From assembly GCF_905475395.1 (NCBI RefSeq), contig NC_058339.1, positions 75,420,520-75,484,519 on the forward strand: a DNA stretch of 64,000 bases, read 5' to 3'. Below the pieces are notes generated by a model. That model worked only from the letters and a program-made list of their open reading frames with translations. It was not told the DNA's origin and did not search any database. This document shows, in pieces, positions 11,392 through 23,500 of the stretch (positions within the stretch are counted from its first letter, which is position 1; each line of letters begins with the position of its first letter). The translations under genes and the position numbers were made by a program. The DNA is from Chrysoperla carnea. Taxonomy: Eukaryota > Arthropoda > Insecta > Neuroptera > Chrysopidae.

Positions 11392-14300
11392 ATGAGCTTA
11401 ACATTACTTAGTGTACGTATAACCTTAATAATGTACTTAATCTATTTTCTTTTTGTTACAGTACCAACAATAGCATTATGTAATAAAGAACGTGTTGAAC
11501 ATTACTTAAATTCAAGTGGATTTGGTTCAGCGTTAAGTGTTACATTTGGTAATAGTAATAATCAAGGAACCATAAATGGTAGTAAAGATGATAATATTGG
11601 ACCATGTAAATTGCAAATTATTGCACCAACAACACACATTGTATCTGTGTCATTTGTAACAGCACCCGCTGCATATAATTCGGATAATAAAAAGGATAAT
11701 TCAACTTGCATGCTAAGTGTTGTAAGTATAAAACTCGTATTGTAGTACTCTTTGAAAATATACTAACGTGTATTGGCAACAGAGTGAGAACCACCATTCC
11801 AAAATGATTGAGAAGGATAGTAAATTAGAGAGCCTGATTATTAATGCGCATGTCTTAATATACAATATAATATCCTGGCGCGTATTTACAACATAATAAT
11901 TGCCATTTAAGAAATATTATTTAGTAAATAAACTTTACTAATCTTTACCAATGTTTGTCCAAATCTAGTATTCTAAAAATTATTCGTAATTGAAGAGATT
12001 GTCAGTTAATAAAAATTCCACCATAACTCTTATTCATCTGCGCCGTTTCTTCAACAGCCTATGTCAAAAACTAATTCTGGTTGTATAAATATTATCGAAG
12101 ATGATAAATGAGAACTCTAGGATATTTCGAAATAAATTTCGATTTTTGCCCCCAATTTTCTAGATCATTTTTTTGTATTTTGTAAATACGCATTTCGACT
12201 ACCATGTAGTCATCATCAGTCTACTGATACGTATTTATAAAATACAAAAAACTGATCTAGGAGATTGGGGCAAAATTCGAAATTTATTAATCCTGGTTGG
12301 TTTATTACAATATTAAAGACAAAATTACAATCAACAATATTAAAGCAAAATATTTGGCGAATGATTTTAGGAGTTTCTAATATTTTTCTCAACTTCTCAA
12401 GCATTTGTCTAAAACCCAAGTCAATAGGGACCTTGCCGAAAATTGAGCTTCAGAGGTACATCTCTTCGCATTTATTTAATCTTTTTTAAACCAGAAGTTT
12501 TTTTTTTAGTTCTTACAAGAAAATCGGCGTAAAGTATTTTGGAAAATTGATCCATGTCGTGACGGCGAACCATTACCACCACCCAGATTAGTTACACATC
12601 AACTACGAATTGTATGGAATCCACCAGTTGGAGATTATCCTGACTTATTATCAAGAACGCAAATGATTATCACAGCTGTTGGTCAAGGTAAGTCAGATTA
12701 ACACTTTTTTGGACTTCCCGATACCCTGAGAAGAAGCATACAAAATTGCCTTTAAAATACCCTTTAAAATTAGCAAAATAATTTTCCGTCGGTTTCTTTA
12801 ATAGTTTTGGGTGACCCAAAAACACCAAAATTTGTTTAATTTGGCTGACAACTGCAAAAAATTTTAAGATATATTCCGGAAAATAATCGGTCCATACGGC
12901 ATTCTACTATGTTTGAAAAAGTACTTCAAAGTGTTGATTTTCTTAATAAAAAGTCAGAAAAATATATATTTCAGCAAAAGAAACACGCTTCTCTTGCCAT
13001 AAAATTAAATTAAATTTTAAACCTTTTTCATTCTCGCAAAAAAGCTATCAGCCATTTTGGTGACGTAATATTGGTAAAAACAACAGTTGTATATGTAATT
13101 ATTATATGTATAAATAAATTTTAAAGTAGGTAACGTAACCTACAATTACTATGAAAGCCATCAATAAATTGGTAATTAATGTATATTATTTTTGCCTATA
13201 TGAAATCACATCGCGCGGCTCGTGCTTTAGGTCACGTGATATGCAATTAAAAATTACGACTTTTAATTTTAATATAATAAAATAAGAATGTACTTTTATG
13301 ACTCAAAAACAGAATATTTAAGTATATTTCCACATTAATTTTAATTTTTATGAAATTTCAGAATTTAATTTTTACTACCCAAAGTTAAATGCCCTATTTT
13401 TAGTTTTTACATTTTTTTGTCAAAACTACCTTATTTTTCAAACTCAAAGACATCCGATGTTGCTTTTACATTATTTAGCTAATTGCTAATTTTTTCTTTT
13501 AATTCCAGATGATTTCTGCCAAAATCCACATCAACACACATGCATGAGCGTTGGCTACAAACCTCTCATGTGTGTCGCAGAGGAATTAGTATGTGACGGT
13601 ATCCAGCACTGTCCACGTGGTGAAGCCCAAAGTGACGAAGATTCTACTATGTGCCATGACCGCGCTGTACAACATCAATCATGGGAGTACATAGCACATG
13701 AATGGATCAAAAAACTATCCACAAATAAAAAGAATTCCAATAATTTACCAGCCGGAGCTATCCAAGGTAATCGTTGGATACATCGAAATGTTATTAATCC
13801 AGCAAATTCAGCAAATGGAAATTCGGGAACAACACAAAATATTGTTTTACGGCGTGATTCAACAACAAAAAAAGATGTCGAAGTTGATTCTGTGTCTGCG
13901 GCTTTGGAACATTATGGCCCATGGGGTTACTTAATGTTGGGTATGTTAATTTGTGGATGTATTTTAATGCTTTGTGGATTATGGGAATGTTTCTGTCGAA
14001 AAATGAAACCACAACCTTCGATACGTCGAATGCCTATACCTCCAAATACTGTGATTATTTTAAACACTCCTGTGGAAGAACCTCCTCCACCAACTCCTGG
14101 TCCCCCATCATATGAGGAACTAGATCAACCACCAACTTATGCTGCCCTATTCCCAGAAAATAAAAGGGAATCGATTATTTTAAATACACTTAATTTGATT
14201 GCAACGGCTGCAGCTGGGAATAGTGTAGTTATTACCAGTGCTGTGGCGCCTTTGGAAGATCCAAATCCGACATCGCCTGCTGCGGATATTCCCGAAGGTT

Positions 14301-14452
14301 CACAAACAACTACTTCGGAAAATCAGCATAATTTATCCGAGAATAGTGAGATTAAATTATCTTTGGATAATTTAAGTCAAGATCATGAGCAATCAAATAG
14401 GGATCAGTTATCGTCAGGTTCAAATCGAATAGCAACTGCAAATCAAACGTAG
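11392..14452 (+). CDS. Single-pass membrane protein: CUB-like + LDLa + PPxY tail
   Basis: Three exons: 11392-11721, 12510-12687, 13509-14452 (donors GTAAGT at 11722 and 12688; acceptors TTTTAG/12509 and TTCCAG/13508), giving 483 aa. ATG 11392 yields a hydrophobic signal-like N-terminus (about residues 7-27). Alternatively a T-rich acceptor ending at 11461 means this is an internal exon and the true start lies upstream. Residues about 30-168 look CUB-like. Residues 173-218 form an LDLa module with six Cys (173, 181, 191, 198, 204, 218) and the acidic SDED calcium-binding signature. One TM segment lies at about 307-328 and is followed by Cys. The cytoplasmic tail has PPSYEEL and PPTYAAL, PPxY motifs that typically bind WW domains of Nedd4-type ubiquitin ligases. 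Ligand and partner are unknown. CUB+LDLa resembles Neto-type and LDLRAD-type receptors in parts only, so no gene symbol is given. Confidence 0.82.
12130..12290. repeat. Inverted repeat with hammerhead-like hairpin in intron 1
   Basis: Within intron 1 of the CUB/LDLa gene, about 12150-12190 (CTAGATCA..GTATTTTGTAAATACG) is mirrored at about 12230-12275. On the minus strand the centre (12190-12215) reads CTGATGA, one T, a 6-bp hairpin GACTAC-ATG-GTAGTC, then GAAA. The same plan is seen at the PLE ends at 17657 and 23335. It is probably a terminal fragment of a PLE-related element. No RT sequence is nearby. Confidence 0.5.
13210..13380. repeat. Dispersed repeat R4, copy 1
   Basis: About 165 bp beginning near TTTAGGTCACGTGATAT, with 'tttatgactc' and 'tatttaagtatattt', recurs in the same orientation at about 41145-41300. 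It lies in intron 2 of the CUB/LDLa gene. Class unknown. Confidence 0.6.
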
Positions 14453-17400
14453 CATTTGGTTTTAGTTCTGTGAATTTAGCAACAAATTTGCTGTACTCGG
14501 GCTGTTTTTTTTTTAAAAAGTATGTGATTAAATCTAATCCTTCGATTGGATAAAGTTTATGGATTTTGTAAGGAATCGTTTGATTGTTAGTGATATTATT
14601 TTCTCGATTTTCTCGAGGAAAATTTGTAAATATTTTGTATGTTTAAGTTAAATGAATTTGACGATTGTGAATTTTTATATTTTATAAATTATACTGCTCA
14701 AAGTGAAAAATACTCAAGAAGATTCTTTACCTGGAATGTGAAAAAAATTCAAATCATCTTGCCAGTAAAAAATGAGTTTCCCAAGTTCCTATTTAGAGAC
14801 TTTATTTCGATTAGGATAAAAAGTTTAAAAAATAGGAGAAAAGAGAAACTGGACAGTGCAATTTTTCCAAAGATATCTTCGAAAGAACACGAATCAAATA
14901 TTACAATAAGAGCAAACAATTACGTGGTTAAATTTAGCGACAAAAGACAAGAGTAAGATTCTTTTTTCGATGCCTCAAAAGCAAAAATTGTCGAAAAACG
15001 AAGAAAGAATTTAAAATAAAAATAATTTTTCATACTCAGAAAGAAAATTATTATATTAAATCATTTAAAAAAATTGTTTTCTAAAATAAACAAACAAAGA
15101 CGGTACAAACTCGAAAAAATCTATCTATAATCGAAAGAAAACTAAATAAACTTATCATCTAGTCTGAGTGTTATTAAATTTTAAAAAATATACTCAAAAA
15201 TAAAAAATAGGCAAATGCTATTACATAAATGGTGATGAAGTTGCTTATAAAATAATAATGTAACCACAAATTTTAAACAAATTTTCTAACAAGGAAATCC
15301 TTTTCCGGAAGTTGTTTTACGATTTAATAATGACTACAAAATTATATTTACATACGAAAATCACATATTTGAAGTCATAGATGTTTATTTTAAATCTCGA
15401 TCGCTTATGTACTGTCGAAGGAAGATAAGGTATTGAGGGAAATTCGATTTTTATTAGCCGGTACTAATTTCAGAGAAGGAAACAATATGTTTCAAGAGAT
15501 CTACGCAAGATAAAAAAAATTCATTTTGCTTCCAGTAATAATTAAATTTACTGGAAATCATTAATTGATTGAATGTGTTGGCTCAAAGTTTGAAAACATA
15601 TTAAATTCTATTGACTAATTCATAATATAATTCAAAAATCAATAAGTGAAAAAAAAAAAAATTATCGCATTTCTCTAGCTTGTAAAGAAAAAAGGGGGTA
15701 GTTTTAAGGGTGTGTTTCCCGTTTTCATGGGATTATGATGTAGGGAGTGAAATTTTTCGAAATTTTCTGTTAATTTTACTTTATTTCGGGTCGCTTGTTG
15801 AAAATCCATTCTTTCGAGCTTAAATAGAACAGAAAAATGTAGTTTCCGGGAGTTTTCCCCATTTTCGAGGGGAGAAAGGGAAAGTTGCAATGAAAATGTA
15901 TCATTTTTTCGATTTTTCTCAGAAGGTTCAAGCAATTCCCTGTCGAATGCCTAAAATCACAGGTTTCTAGCATTTCGAAGTCCCTTAGAATTTGTATAGG
16001 CAAGTCAGTCAGTCAGTGTGTCAGCTTCAAATGGGACTATATTGTATTTTAGATATGGACTAAATAGAACCAAATAACTACATGACTCAATACTTTGTTA
16101 ATAGTTGTTAGCGGTCTTGATTTGATTATAAATTTCTATGTGATTGTCGCTTAGTCAACAATTTTTACAGTTTATTTAGAAACAGAAATACATCAAAGTC
16201 TAATTATTAAATGTTGATGATTAAAATACTTTAAAATGAAATAATTAATTATCATTTGTAAATATTTTTGTTTAATTTTTAAATATAAGAATATTAATTA
16301 TTATTTGTTAAATTATTTAAGAACATTTTATAATAATTAATTAATTAAAATAATTTTTTATCTGTGATGTGAATAAGTTCGTACCGCACGTTCTCAGTCT
16401 TTTTTTTTTTCATTAATTTTTAAGTGTTTATATAAATTTTGAATAAAATCAAATCAAATAAAAGATTGAAAATAAAATTTGATTCATTAGTGCGAATTTT
16501 CCAATTGTCCTTTCTCCTTTTTTACGCCAAAATATTGTGTTTTTCTTGCAGCCCTTAAAGGTTTGTGCACCTCGGCAGATGCTTACTCAGATTATATCTA
16601 ACGGTAAAAGAGAAAACGCAATATCTTAGAATGAGACAAACAAGCATCTTCTCGACATAGCACACGGAATAAATTGAACAACGTTGGCGCTTGTACACTT
16701 CACTTCTGGCTTAGACTAAATCTTCGCCAAAAAGTAATCTTTGTTTATTGCCTTTTGGTAAATTAAACTCAATTACATTCTATCTAAGATCAAAGCATCC
16801 CTCATTTGTATCCTTTCCTTCCTTTAAAGAAAATAAACAATTTTTAGAAATACTTTAAGAAAGTGCTAAAGAGGATGGGATAGAGAAGAAGCAGTTCATA
16901 AGAACTAATGTAAAAATCATAGTATAAGAGTTACAACACCTATACGGACTAAAGCTTTCATACTTACTAGTTAAAAGTTGCCCCCGCAAAGTAGTCAAAC
17001 TTAATAGTCGCCCTCGTAAAAGGCCAGCAAACTTAATAGTTGATCATCACGGACTACAGATGTCACATACACTATAATAACCACTCCTCCTTTATCGTTT
17101 TTTATCCACCCTTTGAAAAAGCAATTTTCTGATAACCTATCAAAATTTGAATTTCAAACGTAAATTTTTGAATTGTAAAATATGGTTTAAAACAGCCTAT
17201 GGAAAAGTCTTATAACTTAGTATTAACACAAAAGCCGAATCAACTCTGTATTATTCAAGTCTTCGTAGTTTATTCGGGTTAACTCGTCATTATTCGACTT
17301 GGCACTGTTTAAGCACCCGAACTTGGTGTTACAGTTTTTTTATGCCATCAGCTTTTAGACTATACAAAATAGGATTTTGATTATTTTAAAATTTTGATTT

Positions 17401-17551
17401 GATTAAACAAGTGAATCGCTGTTAATCGTTATCTAATTTTATCAATTTCCCGTCATTTTATCAATTCCCGTAATGTTTGAATATAAAGATGTCTTTTGTT
17501 AATTTTTACAAAACACAAAATGGATTAGATAAACAAACTTCAATTTGAACA
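14453..17551. other. 3' UTR and AT-rich intergenic DNA
   Basis: The first several hundred bases are the likely 3' UTR of the CUB/LDLa gene (AATAAA-type signals near 15018 and 15144). Nothing coding was recognised further on. A (GTCA)n-like short repeat lies near 16000-16020. The last part (about 17450-17551) should include the 5' UTR or promoter of the interrupted tetraspanin, but no clear TATA box or initiator can be assigned. Confidence 0.5.
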
Positions 17552-20500
17552 ATGTCTTCAAGAAATAAACAACAACATTCTCAGCATTTTGTTAAAATAT
17601 ATCCCCTTAAGGACCCACAATAAAAATATTTAGCTAGATTATAAAATTATTAATTAGCTAGACCGGTTTCGATTGCTTTGGCAATCCTCTTCAGTAGCAT
17701 TAAACCTCTTAAAATTAAAAGTCTTAAAATTAAAAAAATATTTACAAATCCGAAAAAAGAACCGCATCAATCTGAAACAAATAATAATAAAATATTACCC
17801 TTAAAATAAAATTATTTACCCGATTATAATAATAATAAATCTTTATGTTACACCCTCTGAAATAATGTAACTGCCTGCTTTCACCTAAAACACAATAAAA
17901 TATTAAGTTTTAATCCTAAGATAGGATTATCGTTATGAAAATATCAGAAAACTAAGGGATTAAGCCTGAAAATAAAATGTAAGATAAGAAACGTTGTAAA
18001 TATAAAATAAAAAACACAGAAATAAAAATAAAAATAAAGAGAAAATTAGATTACCAACAAATTAAAAATTTTAATCCTCGGTATACCTAAAACAGAATAA
18101 ATAATTAGAATTTAGAAAAACCTGCAATAAACCAAAATAAAATTTAACGAAAATAAGCAAATTAAAAACAAAAATTAAAAAATAAAAATAGAATTAATTA
18201 AAGAACAATAGAATAAGTATTACCAAATGAAGTAAAATGGTGTACCTAAAACAGAAGAAATTATTAATTAGCGTACCTAAAACAGAAGAAATTATTAATT
18301 AGTGTACCTAAAACAGAAGAAATTATTAATTAGCGTACCTAAAACAGAAGAAATTATTAATTAGTGTACCTAAAACAGAAGAAATTATTAGTTAGTGTAC
18401 CTAAAACAGAAGAAGTTATTAGTTAGTGTACCTAAAACAGAATAAAATATAAAATAAATAAAAAATGAAAGTGAGCAAAATTATAAAAATACAAGAAAAT
18501 ACGTTGAAAAAATAAAAAATTTACCAAATGACAAACTGAAACAAACAAAAAATCAAATTAAGTAAAAATGATAAGCAAAAATAAAAAATAAAAATTAAAT
18601 CAAAAAATAATAATAGGAAAGATAAATAAAAAAGATGAAAAATAGCATAAAATATCGATTCTCGAGACAACACAAATGAAACAGGTAACTAAAAGAAACC
18701 CTGCCCAAATTGTGTTGTTTTTCGATCACCATTCAAATAAAACAGGTAAAAAGTGTACACCACAAGTATAATTAAGCAATAAACTTAATCGTCACATGTA
18801 CTCTAGTTAACTGTTAAAAATTTGGTGATTTTCGCTTGTCTTATATGCTTCGTTCGTTGAGGTACCGGCCCTTGATTGGTTCTTTTATTTGAATCCAATG
18901 GCTGGCCGACCTTTGTTGATTGGCTGGCATCTACACATAGGCTGTACAGGTCAGAGAATGGTACTGGACCTTTGTCGCTATTCAAAGCGTTCTTTCCCAT
19001 TCTGTTGATGTACAAACTTTCGTAGGCATCAAGTTTCGATGGAATGTTGACTAATTTTAACAACTTTATCTCACCGATCTGATGTCCCGTTTCCATGGCG
19101 TGTGATGCCACTGATGACTTTTCCTTCCTTTTATTGTTGAAATGCGCTATATGCTCTTTGTAGCGTACGCTAAGGGAACGGGCTGTTTGGCCAATATAAC
19201 CTTTCGAGCAATCTGTGCAATCAACTTTATATATACCTGACTTTTTGTTGTTTGGAATACGATCCTTCGTATTACATAACATTGACCTCAATTTCCCTTT
19301 CGATGTATATGCCACTTGTAGGTTTGTGTTATATTTTTGCATGGCCTCCGATACTTGGCTGGTTTTTTTGCCATAAAAGGTCAATGATGTTCTTAGGACT
19401 GGTTCTTCCGTTGACAATGTTGTTGTTTCTTTAAGGGACTTCCGCCATTTCGCCTTTTTCAATAATTGGTCAATTACGTTGGTTGAATATCCGTTGAGTA
19501 CCGCCACATTTTTTATGTAATCCAATTCCTTCTTATAGTTTGTTGTTGATAATGGGTATGTTGTTAACCTGTGAACAAGAAAATTAAAAGCGGCCATTTT
19601 GTGGCTCCAATGAGAAAAGGAGTCCTTTGGAATAAACCTATCTACATTTGTCGGTTTCCTGTAAATGTTGAACGCCAACTTATCGCTATCTCTGGATATT
19701 TCGAGATCCAGAAATGGTAATTTTTCATCCTGCTCCTCTTCAACGGTGAACTTGATGCTGGGTTCCGCTTTATTCAAAAATTCCAAAAAATCGTGTACGC
19801 TCGTTTTCTTAGTATCTATAATTGTAAATATGTCATCTACATAACGATACCAATGTTGTGGGAAATACTCCGCTGCTTGTTTTAAATTCCTTTCCAATCT
19901 TGACATGAATATGTTTGCTAAAAAAGGGCTCAATGGGTTGCCCATACTGGTTCCATGTACCTGCTTATAAAATTTTTCATTAAATTGGAAATAAGTTTGT
20001 TCCATGCATAATCTGGTTAATTGGAGATATTCTCCTCTTTCCAGTTCAGGCACATTGTTCTCCGTCAACCATTCCTCCAGGTGGTCCAACGCTTTATTAA
20101 TTGGCACACTAGGAAAAAGGGCCGTTACGTCAAAAGATACAAACTTATCCCCATCTACTAAATTTACACCCTTAAGTTTTTCTATGAGTTCCATAGAATT
20201 CAAGACACTATCACCTGTCGGCTTGTTGAATTTATTAAATTCTGACACAAGCCATTTCGCGATCTTGTATGTTGGTGAGTTGATCCCGGATACAATGGGC
20301 CGCATACCATCTCCTTCCTTGTGAATTTTCGGCAATCCGTACAATCTAGAAGTTAGTGGGTTTGATGATTGTAACTTCAAACGATCTCTGCTTCCAATCA
20401 GCGCCTGACATTGTTTGATCACCTCTTTTACCTCTTTGATATTCTTTTGGAGTGGATCCTTCTCGACACGTTCATATGGTCCTTCCCGTAATAGTTTTTC

Positions 20501-23500
20501 CATCCGTCGAATGTAATCTTCTTTATCTAAAACAACAACAGCATTACCTTTATCTGCCTTGGTGATCGTGACTTCACCCACTCCAAAAGAATATCAAAGA
20601 GGTAAAAGAGGTGATCAAACAATGTCAGGCGCTGATTGGAAGCAGAGATCGTTTGAAGTTACAATCATCAAACCCACTAACTTCTAGATTGTACGGATTG
20701 CCGAAAATTCACAAGGAAGGAGATGGTATGCGGCCCATTGTATCCGGGATCAACTCACCAACATACAAGATCGCGAAATGGCTTGTGTCAGAATTTAATA
20801 AATTCAACAAGCCGACAGGTGATAGTGTCTTGAATTCTATGGAACTCATAGAAAAACTTAAGGGTGTAAATTTAGTAGATGGGGATAAGTTTGTATCTTT
20901 TGACGTAACGGCCCTTTTTCCTAGTGTGCCAATTAATAAAGCGTTGGACCACCTGGAGGAATGGTTGACGGAGAACAATGTGCCTGAACTGGAAAGAGGA
21001 GAATATCTCCAATTAACCAGATTATGCATGGAACAAACTTATTTCCAATTTAATGAAAAATTTTATAAGCAGGTACATGGAACCAGTATGGGCAACCCAT
21101 TGAGCCCTTTTTTAGCAAACATATTCATGTCAAGATTGGAAAGGAATTTAAAACAAGCAGCGGAGTATTTCCCACAACATTGGTATCGTTATGTAGATGA
21201 CATATTTACAATTATAGATACTAAGAAAACGAGCGTACACGATTTTTTGGAATTTTTGAATAAAGCGGAACCCAGCATCAAGTTCACCGTTGAAGAGGAG
21301 CAGGATGAAAAATTACCATTTCTGGATCTCGAAATATCCAGAGATAGCGATAAGTTGGCGTTCAACATTTACAGGAAACCGACAAATGTAGATAGGTTTA
21401 TTCCAAAGGACTCCTTTTCTCATTGGAGCCACAAAATGGCCGCTTTTAATTTTCTTGTTCACAGGTTAACAACATACCCATTATCAACAACAAACTATAA
21501 GAAGGAATTGGATTACATAAAAAATGTGGCGGTACTCAACGGATATTCAACCAACGTAATTGACCAATTATTGAAAAAGGCGAAATGGCGGAAGTCCCTT
21601 AAAGAAACAACAACATTGTCAACGGAAGAACCAGTCCTAAGAACATCATTGACCTTTTATGGCAAAAAAACCAGCCAAGTATCGGAGGCCATGCAAAAAT
21701 ATAACACAAACCTACAAGTGGCATATACATCGAAAGGGAAATTGAGGTCAATGTTATGTAATACGAAGGATCGTATTCCAAACAACAAAAAGTCAGGTAT
21801 ATATAAAGTTGATTGCACAGATTGCTCGAAAGGTTATATTGGCCAAACAGCCCGTTCCCTTAGCGTACGCTACAAAGAGCATATAGCGCATTTCAACAAT
21901 AAAAGGAAGGAAAAGTCATCAGTGGCATCACACGCCATGGAAACGGGACATCAGATCGGTGAGATAAAGTTGTTAAAATTAGTCAACATTCCATCGAAAC
22001 TTGATGCCTACGAAAGTTTGTACATCAACAGAATGGGAAAGAACGCTTTGAATAGCGACAAAGGTCCAGTACCATTCTCTGACCTGTACAGCCTATGTGT
22101 AGATGCCAGCCAATCAACAAAGGTCGGCCAGCCATTGGATTCAAATAAAAGAACCAATCAAGGGCCGGTACCTCAACGAACGAAGCATATAAGACAAGCG
22201 AAAATCACCAAATTTTTAACAGTTAACTAGAGTACATGTGACGATTAAGTTTATTGCTTAATTATACTTGTGGTGTACACTTTTTACCTGTTTTATTTGA
22301 ATGGTGATCGAAAAACAACACAATTTGGGCAGGGTTTCTTTTAGTTACCTGTTTCATTTGTGTTGTCTCGAGAATCGATATTTTATGCTATTTTTCATCT
22401 TTTTTATTTATCTTTCCTATTATTATTTTTTGATTTAATTTTTATTTTTTATTTTTGCTTATCATTTTTACTTAATTTGATTTTTTGTTTGTTTCAGTTT
22501 GTCATTTGGTAAATTTTTTATTTTTTCAACGTATTTTCTTGTATTTTTATAATTTTGCTCACTTTCATTTTTTATTTATTTTATATTTTATTCTGTTTTA
22601 GGTACACTAACTAATAACTTCTTCTGTTTTAGGTACACTAACTAATAATTTCTTCTGTTTTAGGTACACTAATTAATAATTTCTTCTGTTTTAGGTACGC
22701 TAATTAATAATTTCTTCTGTTTTAGGTACACTAATTAATAATTTCTTCTGTTTTAGGTACGCTAATTAATAATTTCTTCTGTTTTAGGTACACCATTTTA
22801 CTTCATTTGGTAATACTTATTCTATTGTTCTTTAATTAATTCTATTTTTATTTTTTAATTTTTGTTTTTAATTTGCTTATTTTCGTTAAATTTTATTTTG
22901 GTTTATTGCAGGTTTTTCTAAATTCTAATTATTTATTCTGTTTTAGGTATACCGAGGATTAAAATTTTTAATTTGTTGGTAATCTAATTTTCTCTTTATT
23001 TTTATTTTTATTTCTGTGTTTTTTATTTTATATTTACAACGTTTCTTATCTTACATTTTATTTTCAGGCTTAATCCCTTAGTTTTCTGATATTTTCATAA
23101 CGATAATCCTATCTTAGGATTAAAACTTAATATTTTATTGTGTTTTAGGTGAAAGCAGGCAGTTACATTATTTCAGAGGGTGTAACATAAAGATTTATTA
23201 TTATTATAATCGGGTAAATAATTTTATTTTAAGGGTAATATTTTATTATTATTTGTTTCAGATTGATGCGGTTCTTTTTTCGGATTTGTAAATATTTTTT
23301 TAATTTTAAGACTTTTAATTTTAAGAGGTTTAATGCTACTGAAGAGGATTGCCAAAGCAATCGAAACCGGTCTAGCTAATTAATAATTTTATAATCTAGC
23401 TAAATATTTTTATTGTGGGTCCTTAAGGGGATATATTTTAACAAAATGCATAATACAGCCCACAGAAATGCTCATCTTAATTTGAATAACATTCTCAGAT

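Larger units (their letters stand above)
17585..23487. mobile_element. Penelope-like element, head-to-head inverted dimer
   Basis: A single insertion made of two oppositely oriented PLE copies. Arms are 17584-20452 and 20581-23449 (2869 bp each; coordinates of paired bases always sum to 41033, so no net indel at the points checked, and the encoded proteins are identical over the shared length). The spacer 20453-20580 (128 bp) belongs only to the left copy, which extends further 5'. Coding directions diverge from the centre, so both 3' ends face outward. The right copy has about 38 extra bases (23450-23487) before the target duplication. Both copies are 5'-truncated. Confidence 0.9.

Noticed and set aside
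19252-21781. Antisense ORFs within the PLE arms (for example 20004-20324 +, 20709-21029 -)
   Set aside because: Mirror-image shadows on the strand opposite to the RT gene, with no family signature.
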